A DNA stretch of 24,829 nucleotides from CAZJHX01 sp964545715 (GTDB taxonomy: Bacteria > Myxococcota_A > UBA9042 > GCA-2863065): assembly GCA_964545715.1 (NCBI GenBank), contig CAZJHX010000157.1:1-24829 (forward strand), written 5' to 3'. The translations under genes and the position numbers were made by a program. A model generated the notes under the pieces. The model had not been told where the DNA came from and made no database searches. It saw only the letters and a program-made list of their open reading frames with translations. Position 1 is the stretch's first letter; the number at the start of each line of letters is the position of its first letter. This document shows, piece by piece, positions 14,961 through 24,829 of the stretch.

Positions 14961-15980
14961 ATGAACCGCGTCTCATGGCTGGTGGTGTTTTGCGCCACAG
15001 CTGTGCTCTCGACGACCGCTGCCGGCCCGGCTCGGGCTGACCAGGCGCCGCTAGTGCGTGTGCCGGGTGCTGCGGTCTCTGCGCTTCGCGGCCCCACCGG
15101 CTTCCCGGATGACGTAAACCAGCGCGGCCCGTCGCTTCTGGTCGACTCGATTAGCGTTCGCGTCGAGCTGCACCCCGACCTGGCGCTGGTCGAGCAGACC
15201 TACACCATCACAAACGCCGACAAGGCGACCTCGGCGACCGTAGGCGTCCGCCAGCGCGACCATGCGTACGGCGAGGGCCACGCGCTCCAGACGTATCGAC
15301 CGCTGGCCGCGACGGCCTGGCTGAACGGCAAGCGCCTGGCGCAGGAGAGCGTCACCATTCACGCGCTGCCTAACCAGGCGCCGAAGGGGCCCGGTTATGA
15401 GGTGGCGCTGAGTACGGTCTTCCCGGCCGGCCAGTCTGAGCTGAGCCTGATTCTGGCCATGCAGACCGTCGCGGACGTGGATGTCGCCGGTGCGCGGCAG
15501 CCGGCGGGCGACGGCGACTCTCATTTCGCGCTGCAATTCAGTCACTATTCGTGGGATTGGGCCCCCGGCGATGAGGCACCCGAACCCCAAACCAAGGCTG
15601 TCATCACGACCGCCGGGGGTACCCCAATCTCTGGACTGATCGCGGAGGCGTGGACCGACGGCGCCGTGCGAACCGCCGACGCGTTTTTCTGGCAGCGGGC
15701 GCCATGGTTCGTGCTCCGCTACCGAAGCCCCAAAGGGATTCGACGGGCCGCTACCCGGGACGATCTCGTGCGGACCGCCCGAAAGCTGGTGCGCGATCGC
15801 CCGCTTGGACACGTGCTCGTCCCCGAGAGCGCCGCCGCAGCGACGCGTCCCGGACCGGGCTACGGCGAGCCTGTCATCGACCCCGCGCGCGCTCGACGCG
15901 CTCTCATCGTGCCGCTGGGCGCCTTGATTCTCCTGCTGTTGTGCGGCTACTTCTACGGACGTCGACGTCGAACGGAGTAG
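14961..15980 (+). CDS. Secreted protein with C-terminal membrane anchor, unknown function
   Basis: A 339-residue protein. Residues 1-26 are a signal peptide (cleavage after ARA). Residues about 55-150 are strand-rich (LLVDSISVRVELHPDLALVEQTYTI), recalling domains with VEQTYTIxN-type sequences such as DUF4424, but the match is not firm. Residues about 314-333 are a membrane segment followed by GRRRRTE, giving a type I topology: most of the protein outside, a short basic tail inside. ATG at 14961 follows GGGGAA. It ends 9 nt before lgt and is probably co-transcribed with it. Confidence 0.8.
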   Translation: MNRVSWLVVFCATAVLSTTAAGPARADQAPLVRVPGAAVSALRGPTGFPDDVNQRGPSLLVDSISVRVELHPDLALVEQTYTITNADKATSATVGVRQRDHAYGEGHALQTYRPLAATAWLNGKRLAQESVTIHALPNQAPKGPGYEVALSTVFPAGQSELSLILAMQTVADVDVAGARQPAGDGDSHFALQFSHYSWDWAPGDEAPEPQTKAVITTAGGTPISGLIAEAWTDGAVRTADAFFWQRAPWFVLRYRSPKGIRRAATRDDLVRTARKLVRDRPLGHVLVPESAAAATRPGPGYGEPVIDPARARRALIVPLGALILLLLCGYFYGRRRRTE

Positions 15981-15989
15981 CTCTCTGAA

Positions 15990-16835
15990 GTGAGCATCAA
16001 CTGCTGGATCTGGGACGCGGACCCGATCATCTTCCCAATCTGGGGTCCGTTCCAGGTGCGCTGGTACGGCTTGATGTTCCTGTTCGTGTTCTGGTGGGGC
16101 TATCTGCTGCTCAACTGGCAGATGAAGCGCGGGGAGCGCGGCCCGGATCTGGCCAGCCAGTTCGTCAACTGGGGGGTCACGGGCATCCTGGTCGGCGCCT
16201 GGTTTGCGCACCGCTTCTTCTACGAGTGGGACCGAGTCGTCGAAAACCCGCTCTACCTGATCGACGTGCGCGGGGGCCTTGCAGGGCTCTCGTCTCACGG
16301 CGCCACCGTCGGATTGATGGCGGCGCTGATGCTGTTTGGGCGCAAGCACCGGATCCCCGCCGGCGAGATGCTGGACCGCTGCACCTTTGGCGCCGCGATG
16401 GCCGGCATTCTGGTGCGCACGGGCAACTTCTTTAATAGCGAGATCATCGGGACACCCACCGACGGCAGCTGGGGCGTGTGCTTTCCGCGCATCGACAGCC
16501 CGATGATCCCGCGCCATCCGTCGCAGCTCTACGAGGCCGGCGCCGGGGCCCTGCTGCTGGCCACGCTGTTGGTGGTCGACCGCCTGGCAGGCCGTGAAAA
16601 GCGCCCCATCTGGCTGCTGACCGGCACGTACCTCGCGGTCTACTTCCTGATCCGCTTTGTGATCGAGTTCTTCAAAGAGCACCAGACCACCGTCTCCGGC
16701 CTGACCATGGGCCAACGCCTGAGCATCCCGATGTTCTTTGTCGGATTGGCCTGTATCGCGTGGGCGCTGACCCACCGGGGTCAGGATCCACCCCCCCCTG
16801 CCGAGATCGAGAACGACATAATAACAACGAGTTAG
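15990..16835 (+). CDS. lgt: Prolipoprotein diacylglyceryl transferase (Lgt)
   Basis: A 281-residue inner-membrane enzyme that transfers diacylglycerol from phosphatidylglycerol to the lipobox cysteine of prolipoproteins, the first step of lipoprotein maturation. The signature is present: VRTGNFFNSEIIG (142-154, with Arg143), His103 in LSSHGATVG, RHPSQLYEA (175-183) and IRFVIEFFKE (221-230), plus about seven hydrophobic segments. The start is GTG 15990, with GGAG of the upstream stop region 12 nt before it; no better start is in frame. The 704-residue lipoprotein encoded in this window is a likely client. Confidence 0.97.
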   Translation: MSINCWIWDADPIIFPIWGPFQVRWYGLMFLFVFWWGYLLLNWQMKRGERGPDLASQFVNWGVTGILVGAWFAHRFFYEWDRVVENPLYLIDVRGGLAGLSSHGATVGLMAALMLFGRKHRIPAGEMLDRCTFGAAMAGILVRTGNFFNSEIIGTPTDGSWGVCFPRIDSPMIPRHPSQLYEAGAGALLLATLLVVDRLAGREKRPIWLLTGTYLAVYFLIRFVIEFFKEHQTTVSGLTMGQRLSIPMFFVGLACIAWALTHRGQDPPPPAEIENDIITTS

Positions 16836-16836
16836 G

Positions 16837-16849
16837 TTTACACTGTAAA
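16837..16849. promoter_or_regulatory. 13-bp perfect palindrome upstream of GH114-like gene
   Basis: TTTACACTGTAAA lies just after the lgt stop and about 50 bp before the glycosidase start. It is A/T-rich and perfectly symmetric in a GC-rich region, typical of a repressor or Fur/CRP-class operator. The cognate regulator is not known, and no -10 box is obvious. Confidence 0.35.
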
Positions 16850-16901
16850 TGGCACGACCTTTGCGGAATGCCTACGACGAATGGTTCTTCTGGAGTCCCA
16901 C

Positions 16902-17773
16902 TTGTCGCAGCGCAGTTTCCTCATCGCTCTTGTTGTCGCCACTGTCGCAGGCTTCTCGTCACCCGCTCAGGCGGACCCGATCGAGACCTGGGCGTATCAG
17001 CTCCAGAATTACGATGCCCCCTCCCTATTGGCCCTGAATCTTNNNNNNNNNNGCTGCATCAGGCGCGCATCGACGTCGACGACCTCCGGCAGCGCAACGG
17101 CCAGGTGGTGTCCTATCTGAGCATCGGCGAGGCCGAGACCTACCGCTCATACTGGACCGCCGCGTGGGAGACGAACCAGCCGGCGTTCCTCGACGCCGAG
17201 AACCCTCACTGGCGCGGCAACTTCCGCGTGCGGTATTGGGACCCGCAGTGGCAGCAGTTGATGCTGAACGCGGTCGAGCGCCTGGTCCTGGCGGGCTTCG
17301 ACGGCGTCTACCTGGACACGATCGACACCTACGAGTGGTACCAGCAGCGCGGCAACAGCGACGCCCGCGCCGAGATGCTCACGTTTGTACAGCGCCTCTC
17401 ATCGCATGCCCGCTCCTTGAACCCCGACTTCAAGATCATCGCGCAGAACGCCGCGGAGCTCACCGCGGACTCGGACTATCTGGCCGCCATCGACGGCATC
17501 GCCAACGAGGATACCTTCTACGAGGGCGACTTCCGCCGCTCCACCGAGGACATCGACGACACGCTGCGCCACCTGGCAACCGTCAAGGACGCCGGCAAGT
17601 TTGTGCTGACCGTGGACTACGCCCAGCGCCGCGGGCCGGTCCGTGACTACTGCCGTCTCGCCCAGGAGCGCCAGTTTGCAGCCATCGTGGCGCCGCGAGC
17701 GCTGAATCGGGTCATCGACAACCCGCACCAGACCTGCACGACCGGCCCTGAGCGCGCCGTCGCTGGAAACTAG
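16902..17773 (+). CDS. Secreted TM1410/GH114-family glycoside hydrolase (broken by assembly gap)
   Basis: Two parts of one gene in different frames on either side of a 10-N gap. The first part (16902-17042) gives a signal peptide (about 24 residues, SQRSFLIALVVATVAG...AQA) then IETWAYQLQNYDAPSLLALN. The second part (17053-17773) gives the family core: VVSYLSIGEAETYRSYW, FLDAENPHWRGNFRVRYWDP, GFDGVYLDTIDTYEWY and FKIIAQNAAEL. These match endo-alpha-1,4-polygalactosaminidase/TM1410 proteins; the substrate would be a polysaccharide. The start is taken as TTG 16902, with GGAG 6 nt upstream; ATG 16881 is the alternative. To restore frame the true gap length must be 2 modulo 3; family alignment suggests about 15-20 residues are lost. 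Confidence 0.85.
17043..17052. other. Assembly gap (10 N)
   Basis: Ten unresolved bases inside the GH114-like gene. The reading frame differs on the two sides, so the run of N does not reflect the real gap length. Confidence 0.95.
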
Positions 17774-17774
17774 A

Positions 17775-20363
<2,589 letters not shown>

Positions 20364-20369
20364 GACGCA

Positions 20370-20397
20370 ACGTTAGGCCGCGCTGGGGCGCTGTCAA
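20370..20397 (-). promoter_or_regulatory. Candidate clpB promoter, possibly leaderless
   Basis: TTGACA (20392-20397), a 16-bp spacer and TAACGT (20370-20375) on the minus strand. Six bases separate the -10 from the clpB ATG, so transcription would start at or next to the start codon. The -35 is perfect and the -10 is weak (3 of 6). It does not look like a sigma-32 promoter. Confidence 0.4.
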
Positions 20398-20426
20398 CCA
20401 AGCTTCTTTTCGGGGACAATCCGGCG

Positions 20427-21074
20427 ATGGCGCAGGAAGGGGTCGTTCAATACACGTGTGAGCTCGTGGCCGGCAGTCCGCCGCCGGAGTGGGCTGCCGT
20501 GGAGCTGACCCGCTGGAGAGGCGAGCTGTTCGACCGCGACGCCATCGGCTGCGACCTCAGCCGCTACGGCGCATGCTACGGAAACGTCAGCGTACGCACG
20601 GGCGCCTGGGCAGCGGCCCCGGGACGGCGCGAGTTTCTGGTCAGCGGCACCCAGACGGGTGGTCAAGCGGACGCGGGCCCCTCAAGCCTGAGCCGCGTGC
20701 TGACGTACGACCACCAACGCAATCACGTGGTCGCGCAGGGCCCGTGCGCGCCGTCCAGCGAGTCGATGACCCACGGCGCGATGTACGACGCCAGCCTGGA
20801 GATCCGCGCCATCGTGCACGGTCATGACCCGGTGCTGTGGCGCTGGCTGCTGGCGGTCGGAGCGCCTCGTACGCCCCCGGATGTGGACTACGGCACGATG
20901 GCGATGGCACGTCACGCCAAGGCGGTCGTGCGCCAGGCGGCGAGCTCACCGTGGCGCCTGCCGGGCGTGCTGGCCATGGCGGGACATCTGGATGGCGTGG
21001 TGGCGTGGGGCGCGTCGGTGGAGCAGGCCACACGCCGCTTTCTGGCGGCGTGGGATGCCGCGCGCAATCTCTAA
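20427..21074 (+). CDS. Class II aldolase/adducin-family protein
   Basis: A 215-residue protein. Family motifs are visible: GNVSVR (52-57), MTHGAMYD (114-121), VHGHD (130-134) and MAGHLDGVVAWG (184-195). His131, His133 and His187 could hold the zinc ion used by fuculose-phosphate aldolase-type enzymes; the substrate is unknown. The start ATG 20427 gives a protein of normal family length; a weak GGGGA lies upstream. It diverges from clpB across a 63-bp gap and converges on the DUF1844 gene with 13 bp between stops. Confidence 0.8.
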   Translation: MAQEGVVQYTCELVAGSPPPEWAAVELTRWRGELFDRDAIGCDLSRYGACYGNVSVRTGAWAAAPGRREFLVSGTQTGGQADAGPSSLSRVLTYDHQRNHVVAQGPCAPSSESMTHGAMYDASLEIRAIVHGHDPVLWRWLLAVGAPRTPPDVDYGTMAMARHAKAVVRQAASSPWRLPGVLAMAGHLDGVVAWGASVEQATRRFLAAWDAARNL

Positions 21075-21087
21075 GCGATGCGACCTG

Positions 21088-21348
21088 CTAGCAGGATTTG
21101 GCGGAGGCCTTCACGTAGCGCAGGCGCAGGTCGTACAGGAGCTTCTCGACCATGGCCGCTTCTTCGGCTGTCAGGTTACCGGCGGTCTTGACCTCGAGCA
21201 TCGCGATCGTGTCGATGAACTGTTGAGCCAGCACAAGATTGACGCCGCACTCGTTGGTCTCGGGATCGGGCATGGCGCCCAGGTGAAGCATCGCCTGGCT
21301 GGCGAGGCCCAGCATAAAGCTGTTAAACGCGCTGGTCGGCTGCGACAT
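21088..21348 (-). CDS. DUF1844 protein
   Basis: An 86-residue protein matching the DUF1844 pattern throughout: FNSFMLGLASQAMLHLGAMPDP, VNLVLAQQFIDTIAMLEVKTAGNLT and EKLLYDLRLRYVK. The function of the family is unknown. A GGGAG motif precedes the ATG. It follows the small acidic protein gene by 32 nt and is probably co-transcribed. Confidence 0.9.
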   Translation of the reverse strand: MSQPTSAFNSFMLGLASQAMLHLGAMPDPETNECGVNLVLAQQFIDTIAMLEVKTAGNLTAEEAAMVEKLLYDLRLRYVKASAKSC

Positions 21349-21380
21349 GGGGCTCTCCCGCGGTGTGGGCTCCAGGACTC

Positions 21381-21656
21381 CTAACGGCCGGGCATCTCTT
21401 CCCAGGCGTCGGCGAGCGGATCGGCCAGGTTGACCGGGGCCATGACCTTGGGCTCGGGCTCGGCAGGCTTGATCTCGAGCTTCTTCAGCTCGCGCTCGGG
21501 GATGTTGGTCGGGTTGCCCTCTTCGTCGAACTCCATGAGGTTGTCCGAGGAGTCCGTGAGCGCCGTCAGGTGCTTGTCGAGGTCTTCCTGCGACAGCTTG
21601 CCGTCACGCATGGCTTTCTCTTGGAGGCGCTGGTCGTATCTGAGGTCGTCGGACAT
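21381..21656 (-). CDS. Small acidic hypothetical protein
   Basis: A 91-residue hydrophilic protein of unknown function (begins MSDDLRYDQRLQEKAMRDGKL, ends ADAWEEMPGR). No domain, signal or membrane segment is recognised. The ATG at 21656 is supported by CAGGAG 7 nt upstream; the open frame extends further upstream without a credible start. A TTGACA-type promoter lies in front. It is first in a two-gene unit with the DUF1844 gene. Confidence 0.8.
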   Translation of the reverse strand: MSDDLRYDQRLQEKAMRDGKLSQEDLDKHLTALTDSSDNLMEFDEEGNPTNIPERELKKLEIKPAEPEPKVMAPVNLADPLADAWEEMPGR

Positions 21657-21683
21657 CTTCTTTCTCCTGCAATCGAGACGGGT

Positions 21684-21712
21684 AAGTAAGTAACCCTGAG
21701 GGGTTCTGTCAA
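21684..21712 (-). promoter_or_regulatory. Candidate promoter with embedded inverted repeat
   Basis: On the minus strand TTGACA (21707-21712) is followed after 17 bp by TTACTT (21684-21689). The spacer carries an AACCC-TGAG-GGGTT inverted repeat (21692-21705), placed where a repressor would block polymerase. It lies upstream of the small acidic protein gene, in the 133-bp gap shared with the divergent sigma-32 gene. Confidence 0.4.
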
Positions 21713-21789
21713 GCCATACCCGCGCACGGAAGTACAAAGTGCACATATGCCCGTTGCCAGTATGCCCCTTGCGGACTAGTTTGGAAGGG

Positions 21790-22677
21790 ATGTCGTCTAA
21801 CCTCCCAGTCGTACAGGGCAGCCTCGAGCAATTCATGCTTGATGTTGGACGCGTCCCCCTTCTGACCCGCGCCGAAGAGCGGGAGCTGGCAGCCAAGCTC
21901 AAGAGCGACGACACCCAGGAGGGCCGCGAGGCAGCGCGCCAGCTGGTCGCCTCAAACCTGCGCTTCGTCGTCAAGATCGCGTTTGAGTACAAGAAGTACA
22001 ACATCCACATGACCGACCTGATCCAGGAAGGAAACGTGGGCCTTATGCACGCCGTCTCCAAGTTCGACCCGGACCGCGGCTACCGGCTGGTGTCGTACGC
22101 GGTGTGGTGGATCAAGGCGTACATTCAGAACTACATCATCAAAAACTGGAGCCTGGTGCCGATCAGCGCGCGCCGCAAGCTGCTGTTTGGCAAGCGCAAG
22201 AAGCTGCCGGGCAACGTGGAGATGGTCGAGCCGAAAGAGGGCGACGAGAAGGGTAAAGAGGCGCACTACCTCATCGCCGCCGAGCCCCGCAAGAAGCCCT
22301 CGCTGGCGCAGGCGCAGCGCGAGCTGGCGATGGCTCAGCGCGACTTCTCCCTGGACGCCCAGATCGGCAGCGACGGCAACCAGACGACGCACTTGATGCG
22401 CCTGGAGTCCGCCGCGCCCAGCGCAGAAGAGGATATGGGCCGCGCTCAGGTGCGCGAGGAGGTCAACAAGGCCATCGCAAAGATCGTGGACGACCTGGAC
22501 GACCGCGGCCGCTACATCCTGATGAACCGCCTGGTGGCCGACGAGCCCATGAGCCTGGGCAAGATCGGCGCGCACTTCGGTATCAGCCGAGAGCGCGCGC
22601 GACAGCTCGAGGTGCGGGTAAAAGCCAAGCTCAAGAAGGCGCTGTCCCACCTGGGTCGCGCCGAGATCGTGGGCTAA
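21790..22677 (+). CDS. rpoH: RNA polymerase sigma-32 family (heat-shock) sigma factor
   Basis: A 295-residue sigma factor. Regions 1.2/2 (15-120) include DLIQEGNVGLMHAVSKFDPDRGYRLVSYAVWWIKAYIQNYI, and region 4 (238-288) ends in a helix-turn-helix (MSLGKIGAHFGISRERARQLEVRVKAKLKKAL). After region 2 there is a diverged RpoH-box-like stretch (RRKLLFGKR, 128-136), then a charged segment of about 50 residues with little similarity to E. coli RpoH. It probably directs heat-shock or stress genes, perhaps including nearby clpB. The start is ATG 21790; GGAAGGG directly abuts it, which is unusually close, so TTG 21781 is an alternative. Converges on recO with a 3-nt gap. Confidence 0.9.
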   Translation: MSSNLPVVQGSLEQFMLDVGRVPLLTRAEERELAAKLKSDDTQEGREAARQLVASNLRFVVKIAFEYKKYNIHMTDLIQEGNVGLMHAVSKFDPDRGYRLVSYAVWWIKAYIQNYIIKNWSLVPISARRKLLFGKRKKLPGNVEMVEPKEGDEKGKEAHYLIAAEPRKKPSLAQAQRELAMAQRDFSLDAQIGSDGNQTTHLMRLESAAPSAEEDMGRAQVREEVNKAIAKIVDDLDDRGRYILMNRLVADEPMSLGKIGAHFGISRERARQLEVRVKAKLKKALSHLGRAEIVG

Positions 22678-22680
22678 AAC

Positions 22681-23352
22681 CTAGCTCAGGACTTCATACA
22701 GAAAGCGCGTGGACTCCAGCGGACGGCGCAGCACCCGGTTGCGGATGGCGCGGGTCAGGACGCCCACCGCCCGGAAGCGGGGCTCGTCCAGCTCGGGGAT
22801 CTCGACGCCGGAGTGCAGCGCCCGGGCGATGGCCATCGGCTGCTCATCCAGGCGCGGGAGGCGGGCCTGGCGCAGAGCGTCCTCGTCCAGCGGGGGCAGC
22901 TCGCCCATCGCGTCAAACCAGCGCAGCTGAAAGGCGAGAATCAGGTCGCGACGGTCCGACTCGGCCCCGTCCGCAAGCGACTCCAGCGTACCGGCGAGCG
23001 TGTCGAACTGGATCTGGTTTGCGTCGCCGACCGCCGTGGCGTTGAGGACGATCTCGACGCAGAAGCTGGCGATGGCAAAGCGCGTGATGTCCGTCCGAAG
23101 ACCCTCGTGTGGGGCCTTGACCAGAAACGACGTCAGCGTGGGAAAGCTCGTCGCTCTTCGGCCCGACTTCAGCTCCGCCGTGCCGCGATGGAACAGGTCG
23201 AGATGCCCCCGAAAGCGCTTCGTGGACCCGCGTGCGCCGCGCGCCATGACGGCGGTACGCCCCACGGTGTTGGTGAACAGCGTCACGATTCGGTTGCGCT
23301 CACCCTGGTCGACAAGCCTGAGAATGACGGCTTCGGTCGACGTGGCGCTCAA
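22681..23352 (-). CDS. recO: DNA repair protein RecO
   Basis: A 223-residue recombination mediator that loads RecA onto SSB-coated DNA with RecR. The N-terminal OB fold is typical (TEAVILRLVDQGERNRIVTLFTNTVGRTAVMARGARGS, and KRFRGHLDLFHRGTAEL), followed by a helical domain. The CxxC zinc motif seen in some RecO proteins is absent. The start is taken as TTG 23352, overlapping the mgtE TGA (TTGA) and giving a canonical RecO N-terminus; upstream in-frame codons lie within mgtE. No strong ribosome binding site, so translation is probably coupled to mgtE. Confidence 0.93.
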   Translation of the reverse strand: MSATSTEAVILRLVDQGERNRIVTLFTNTVGRTAVMARGARGSTKRFRGHLDLFHRGTAELKSGRRATSFPTLTSFLVKAPHEGLRTDITRFAIASFCVEIVLNATAVGDANQIQFDTLAGTLESLADGAESDRRDLILAFQLRWFDAMGELPPLDEDALRQARLPRLDEQPMAIARALHSGVEIPELDEPRFRAVGVLTRAIRNRVLRRPLESTRFLYEVLS

Positions 23353-24734
23353 AGCGCGAAGAGGCCGGCCAGCAGCAGCGCGATACCGAAATAAGCCAGG
23401 ATGCCCAGCACGTCCAGCGCAGTCGTCACAAACGGGCCTGTCGCCACAGCCGGGTCCACGCCCAGGCGGTTGAGGCCGATCGGGATGGCCGTGCCCAGCG
23501 TCGCCGCGATGAGGATCGCGCTGCTGAGCGCCAGCCCGACCGACAGGCCGTAAAACAGGATATGGGCCATGTCCGCGCCGGCGCCGTTGATCGCGCTGTA
23601 GGCGGCCGCGGCGATGCCGACGACCACGCCGTACCCGCAGCCCATCAAGAAGCCGATCACGATCTCGCGGCGAATGACGACGCCGGACTGGGAGGCCACG
23701 ATCTGGCCGGTAGCGATGCCGCGCACGACCACGGTCGAGCTCTGGATGCCGACGTTGCCGGCCATGCCCATGACGATCGGGACGAAGAACACCAGAAAGG
23801 CGCCCAGCGTGTCCAGGAACGGATCCATGATCAGAGCCGCCAGAAAACCGCCGATGCAGCTGGCGATCAGCCATGGATAGCGCTGCCGCAGGTGCTCGCG
23901 GACGGTCGCGTGCGGGGAGAGCTCGCTACCGGCGCCGGCCAGCTTGAGGATGTCCTCGGTCGCCTCGTCGTAGAGCACGTCGATGATGTCATCGACCGTG
24001 ACGATGCCCAGCAGTTTGTTCGTGTCATCGGTCACCGGGATGGCCAGGAAGTTGTAGCGGGCTACGACGCGCGCAACCTCCTCCTGATCGGCCAGCACGT
24101 CGACGCTGATGACGTCCGGCTCCATGATCTCGTGCAGCGGGCGGTCCGGTCGCGACGTGACCAGCTGCCGCAGAGACAAGACGCCGACCAGCTGGCTGTG
24201 CTCGTTGACCACGTAGACGTAAAACGCCATCTCGACGTCTTCGCCCTGCTCCTGCAGCGCGGTGATCGCGGCCCGTATCGTGGTGTCGCCGTCCAGCGAG
24301 AAGAAGTCGGGCGACATGATGCCGCCGGCGGACTCCGGATCGTAGCCCATGAGGTCCTCGACCTCGTCGGACTCGATATCCTGCATCGCCTCCAGGATGG
24401 CCGCAGACCGCTCCGACTCCAGCTCCGAGAGGATGTCCGCCACGTCGTCGGCGGGCACCTCGTGCAGGATCTCGACGATCTTGGGGATCGGCATCGGATC
24501 GAGCAGCTCGGGGATGAGCCCGCTGTCGACCTCGGACAGGACCTCCGCCTGCAACGCGCTCTCTTTGAGCAGGTCAAACGTGGCCCGACGCTCCCGCGGA
24601 ATGATGAGGGGCAGCACCTCAGCGATGTCTTCAGGGCGGGTTTTTGTGAGGAGATGGCCCGCGCGAGCGGACGCACCACGTCTTAGAAGACGCTGAAGTG
24701 TTTCTCGAAGGAGGCTTTGCTTCGTGCCCGCCAT
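23349..24734 (-). CDS. mgtE: Magnesium transporter MgtE
   Basis: A 461-residue Mg2+ channel/transporter. It has an N-terminal superhelical MgtE_N domain (about 20-130; EVLPLIIPRERRATFDLLKES), two CBS domains (about 130-255) that sense cytosolic Mg2+, and five membrane helices (about 280-461), with GNVGIQSSTVVVRGIATG and the ion-pathway Asp441 in TTALDVLG. ATG at 24734 has a weak AGGCGG upstream. It overlaps recO by 4 nt. Its promoter must lie in the last ~95 bases, which are partly artefactual. Confidence 0.96.
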   Translation of the reverse strand: MAGTKQSLLRETLQRLLRRGASARAGHLLTKTRPEDIAEVLPLIIPRERRATFDLLKESALQAEVLSEVDSGLIPELLDPMPIPKIVEILHEVPADDVADILSELESERSAAILEAMQDIESDEVEDLMGYDPESAGGIMSPDFFSLDGDTTIRAAITALQEQGEDVEMAFYVYVVNEHSQLVGVLSLRQLVTSRPDRPLHEIMEPDVISVDVLADQEEVARVVARYNFLAIPVTDDTNKLLGIVTVDDIIDVLYDEATEDILKLAGAGSELSPHATVREHLRQRYPWLIASCIGGFLAALIMDPFLDTLGAFLVFFVPIVMGMAGNVGIQSSTVVVRGIATGQIVASQSGVVIRREIVIGFLMGCGYGVVVGIAAAAYSAINGAGADMAHILFYGLSVGLALSSAILIAATLGTAIPIGLNRLGVDPAVATGPFVTTALDVLGILAYFGIALLLAGLFAL

Positions 24735-24803
24735 GGATGACCGCCTTTTCGCATCGGCGAGCTAGGTGACTGGCGCCAAACCGCGGTGCCCCCCACCTGG
24801 GCG

Positions 24804-24829
24804 CCCCCCCCCCCGAAAACGCCCCCCCC
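24804..24829. other. Poly-C end artefact
   Basis: An 11-C run, a short spacer and an 8-C run at the edge of the contig. It resembles the reverse complement of sequencer poly-G tails rather than genomic sequence. Confidence 0.6.

Noticed and set aside
15051..16775. 574-residue minus-strand open frame opposite lgt and the secreted protein
   Set aside because: Spans two real genes and their junction, has no recognisable domain and low-complexity polar composition.
20364..20426. Sigma-32 promoter for clpB
   Set aside because: No CTTGAAA/CCCCAT-like pair at suitable spacing was found; only a sigma-70-type pair.
22678..22680. Terminator between rpoH and recO
   Set aside because: Only 3 nt separate the convergent stops and no hairpin with a T-run is seen there.

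Overview
The window reads as a GC-rich, Gram-negative chromosome segment, most likely from a myxobacterium-like (Myxococcota or related former deltaproteobacterial) lineage. Evidence for this: lipoprotein and outer-membrane style proteins with signal peptides, an ECF sigma / DUF4384 / caspase gene group, choice-of-anchor-D/PKD lipoproteins, a SUMF1-like protein, a DUF1844 protein and a diverged sigma-32. It looks like a draft assembly: there is a 10-N gap inside a gene and a poly-C artefact at the right edge. No rRNA, tRNA or CRISPR array was seen.

Layout. (1) 115-5100, minus strand: a four-gene operon read as ECF sigma factor, membrane-anchored DUF4384-type partner, secreted caspase fused to a beta-barrel, and a large ASH/PKD lipoprotein. 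The genes overlap or nearly touch. (2) 5190-14732, minus strand: a long co-directional run of B12-type radical SAM enzyme, DUF362/ferredoxin protein, a MOSC protein with a shortened MOSC domain, a complete group II intron, a membrane-anchored SUMF1-like protein, a small secreted protein and PriA. The intron ends 2 nt before the SUMF1-like start codon. (3) 14961-17773, plus strand: a secreted, C-terminally anchored protein, Lgt (lipoprotein diacylglyceryl transferase) and a secreted GH114-like glycosidase broken by the assembly gap. (4) 17775-20363, minus: ClpB; 20427-21074, plus: class II aldolase/adducin-like protein; 21088-21656, minus: DUF1844 protein and a small acidic protein. (5) 21790-22677, plus: sigma-32; 22681-24734, minus: RecO and MgtE, overlapping by 4 nt.

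How they fit together. Envelope biology dominates: Lgt would lipidate proteins such as the 704-residue lipoprotein, and the sigma/partner/caspase/lipoprotein operon looks like an envelope-signalling module. ClpB and the sigma-32 lie about 1.4 kb apart, fitting a heat-shock pair, but no convincing sigma-32 promoter was seen at clpB; a TTGACA-type, possibly leaderless promoter was seen instead. PriA, RecO and MgtE are housekeeping genes. The most unusual points are the caspase-barrel operon, the intron placed at a translation start so that intron domain VI supplies the Shine-Dalgarno sequence, and the MOSC protein with an apparent in-frame loss of about 40 residues plus a degenerate nitrilase-like front half. 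Several genes appear to start at TTG.
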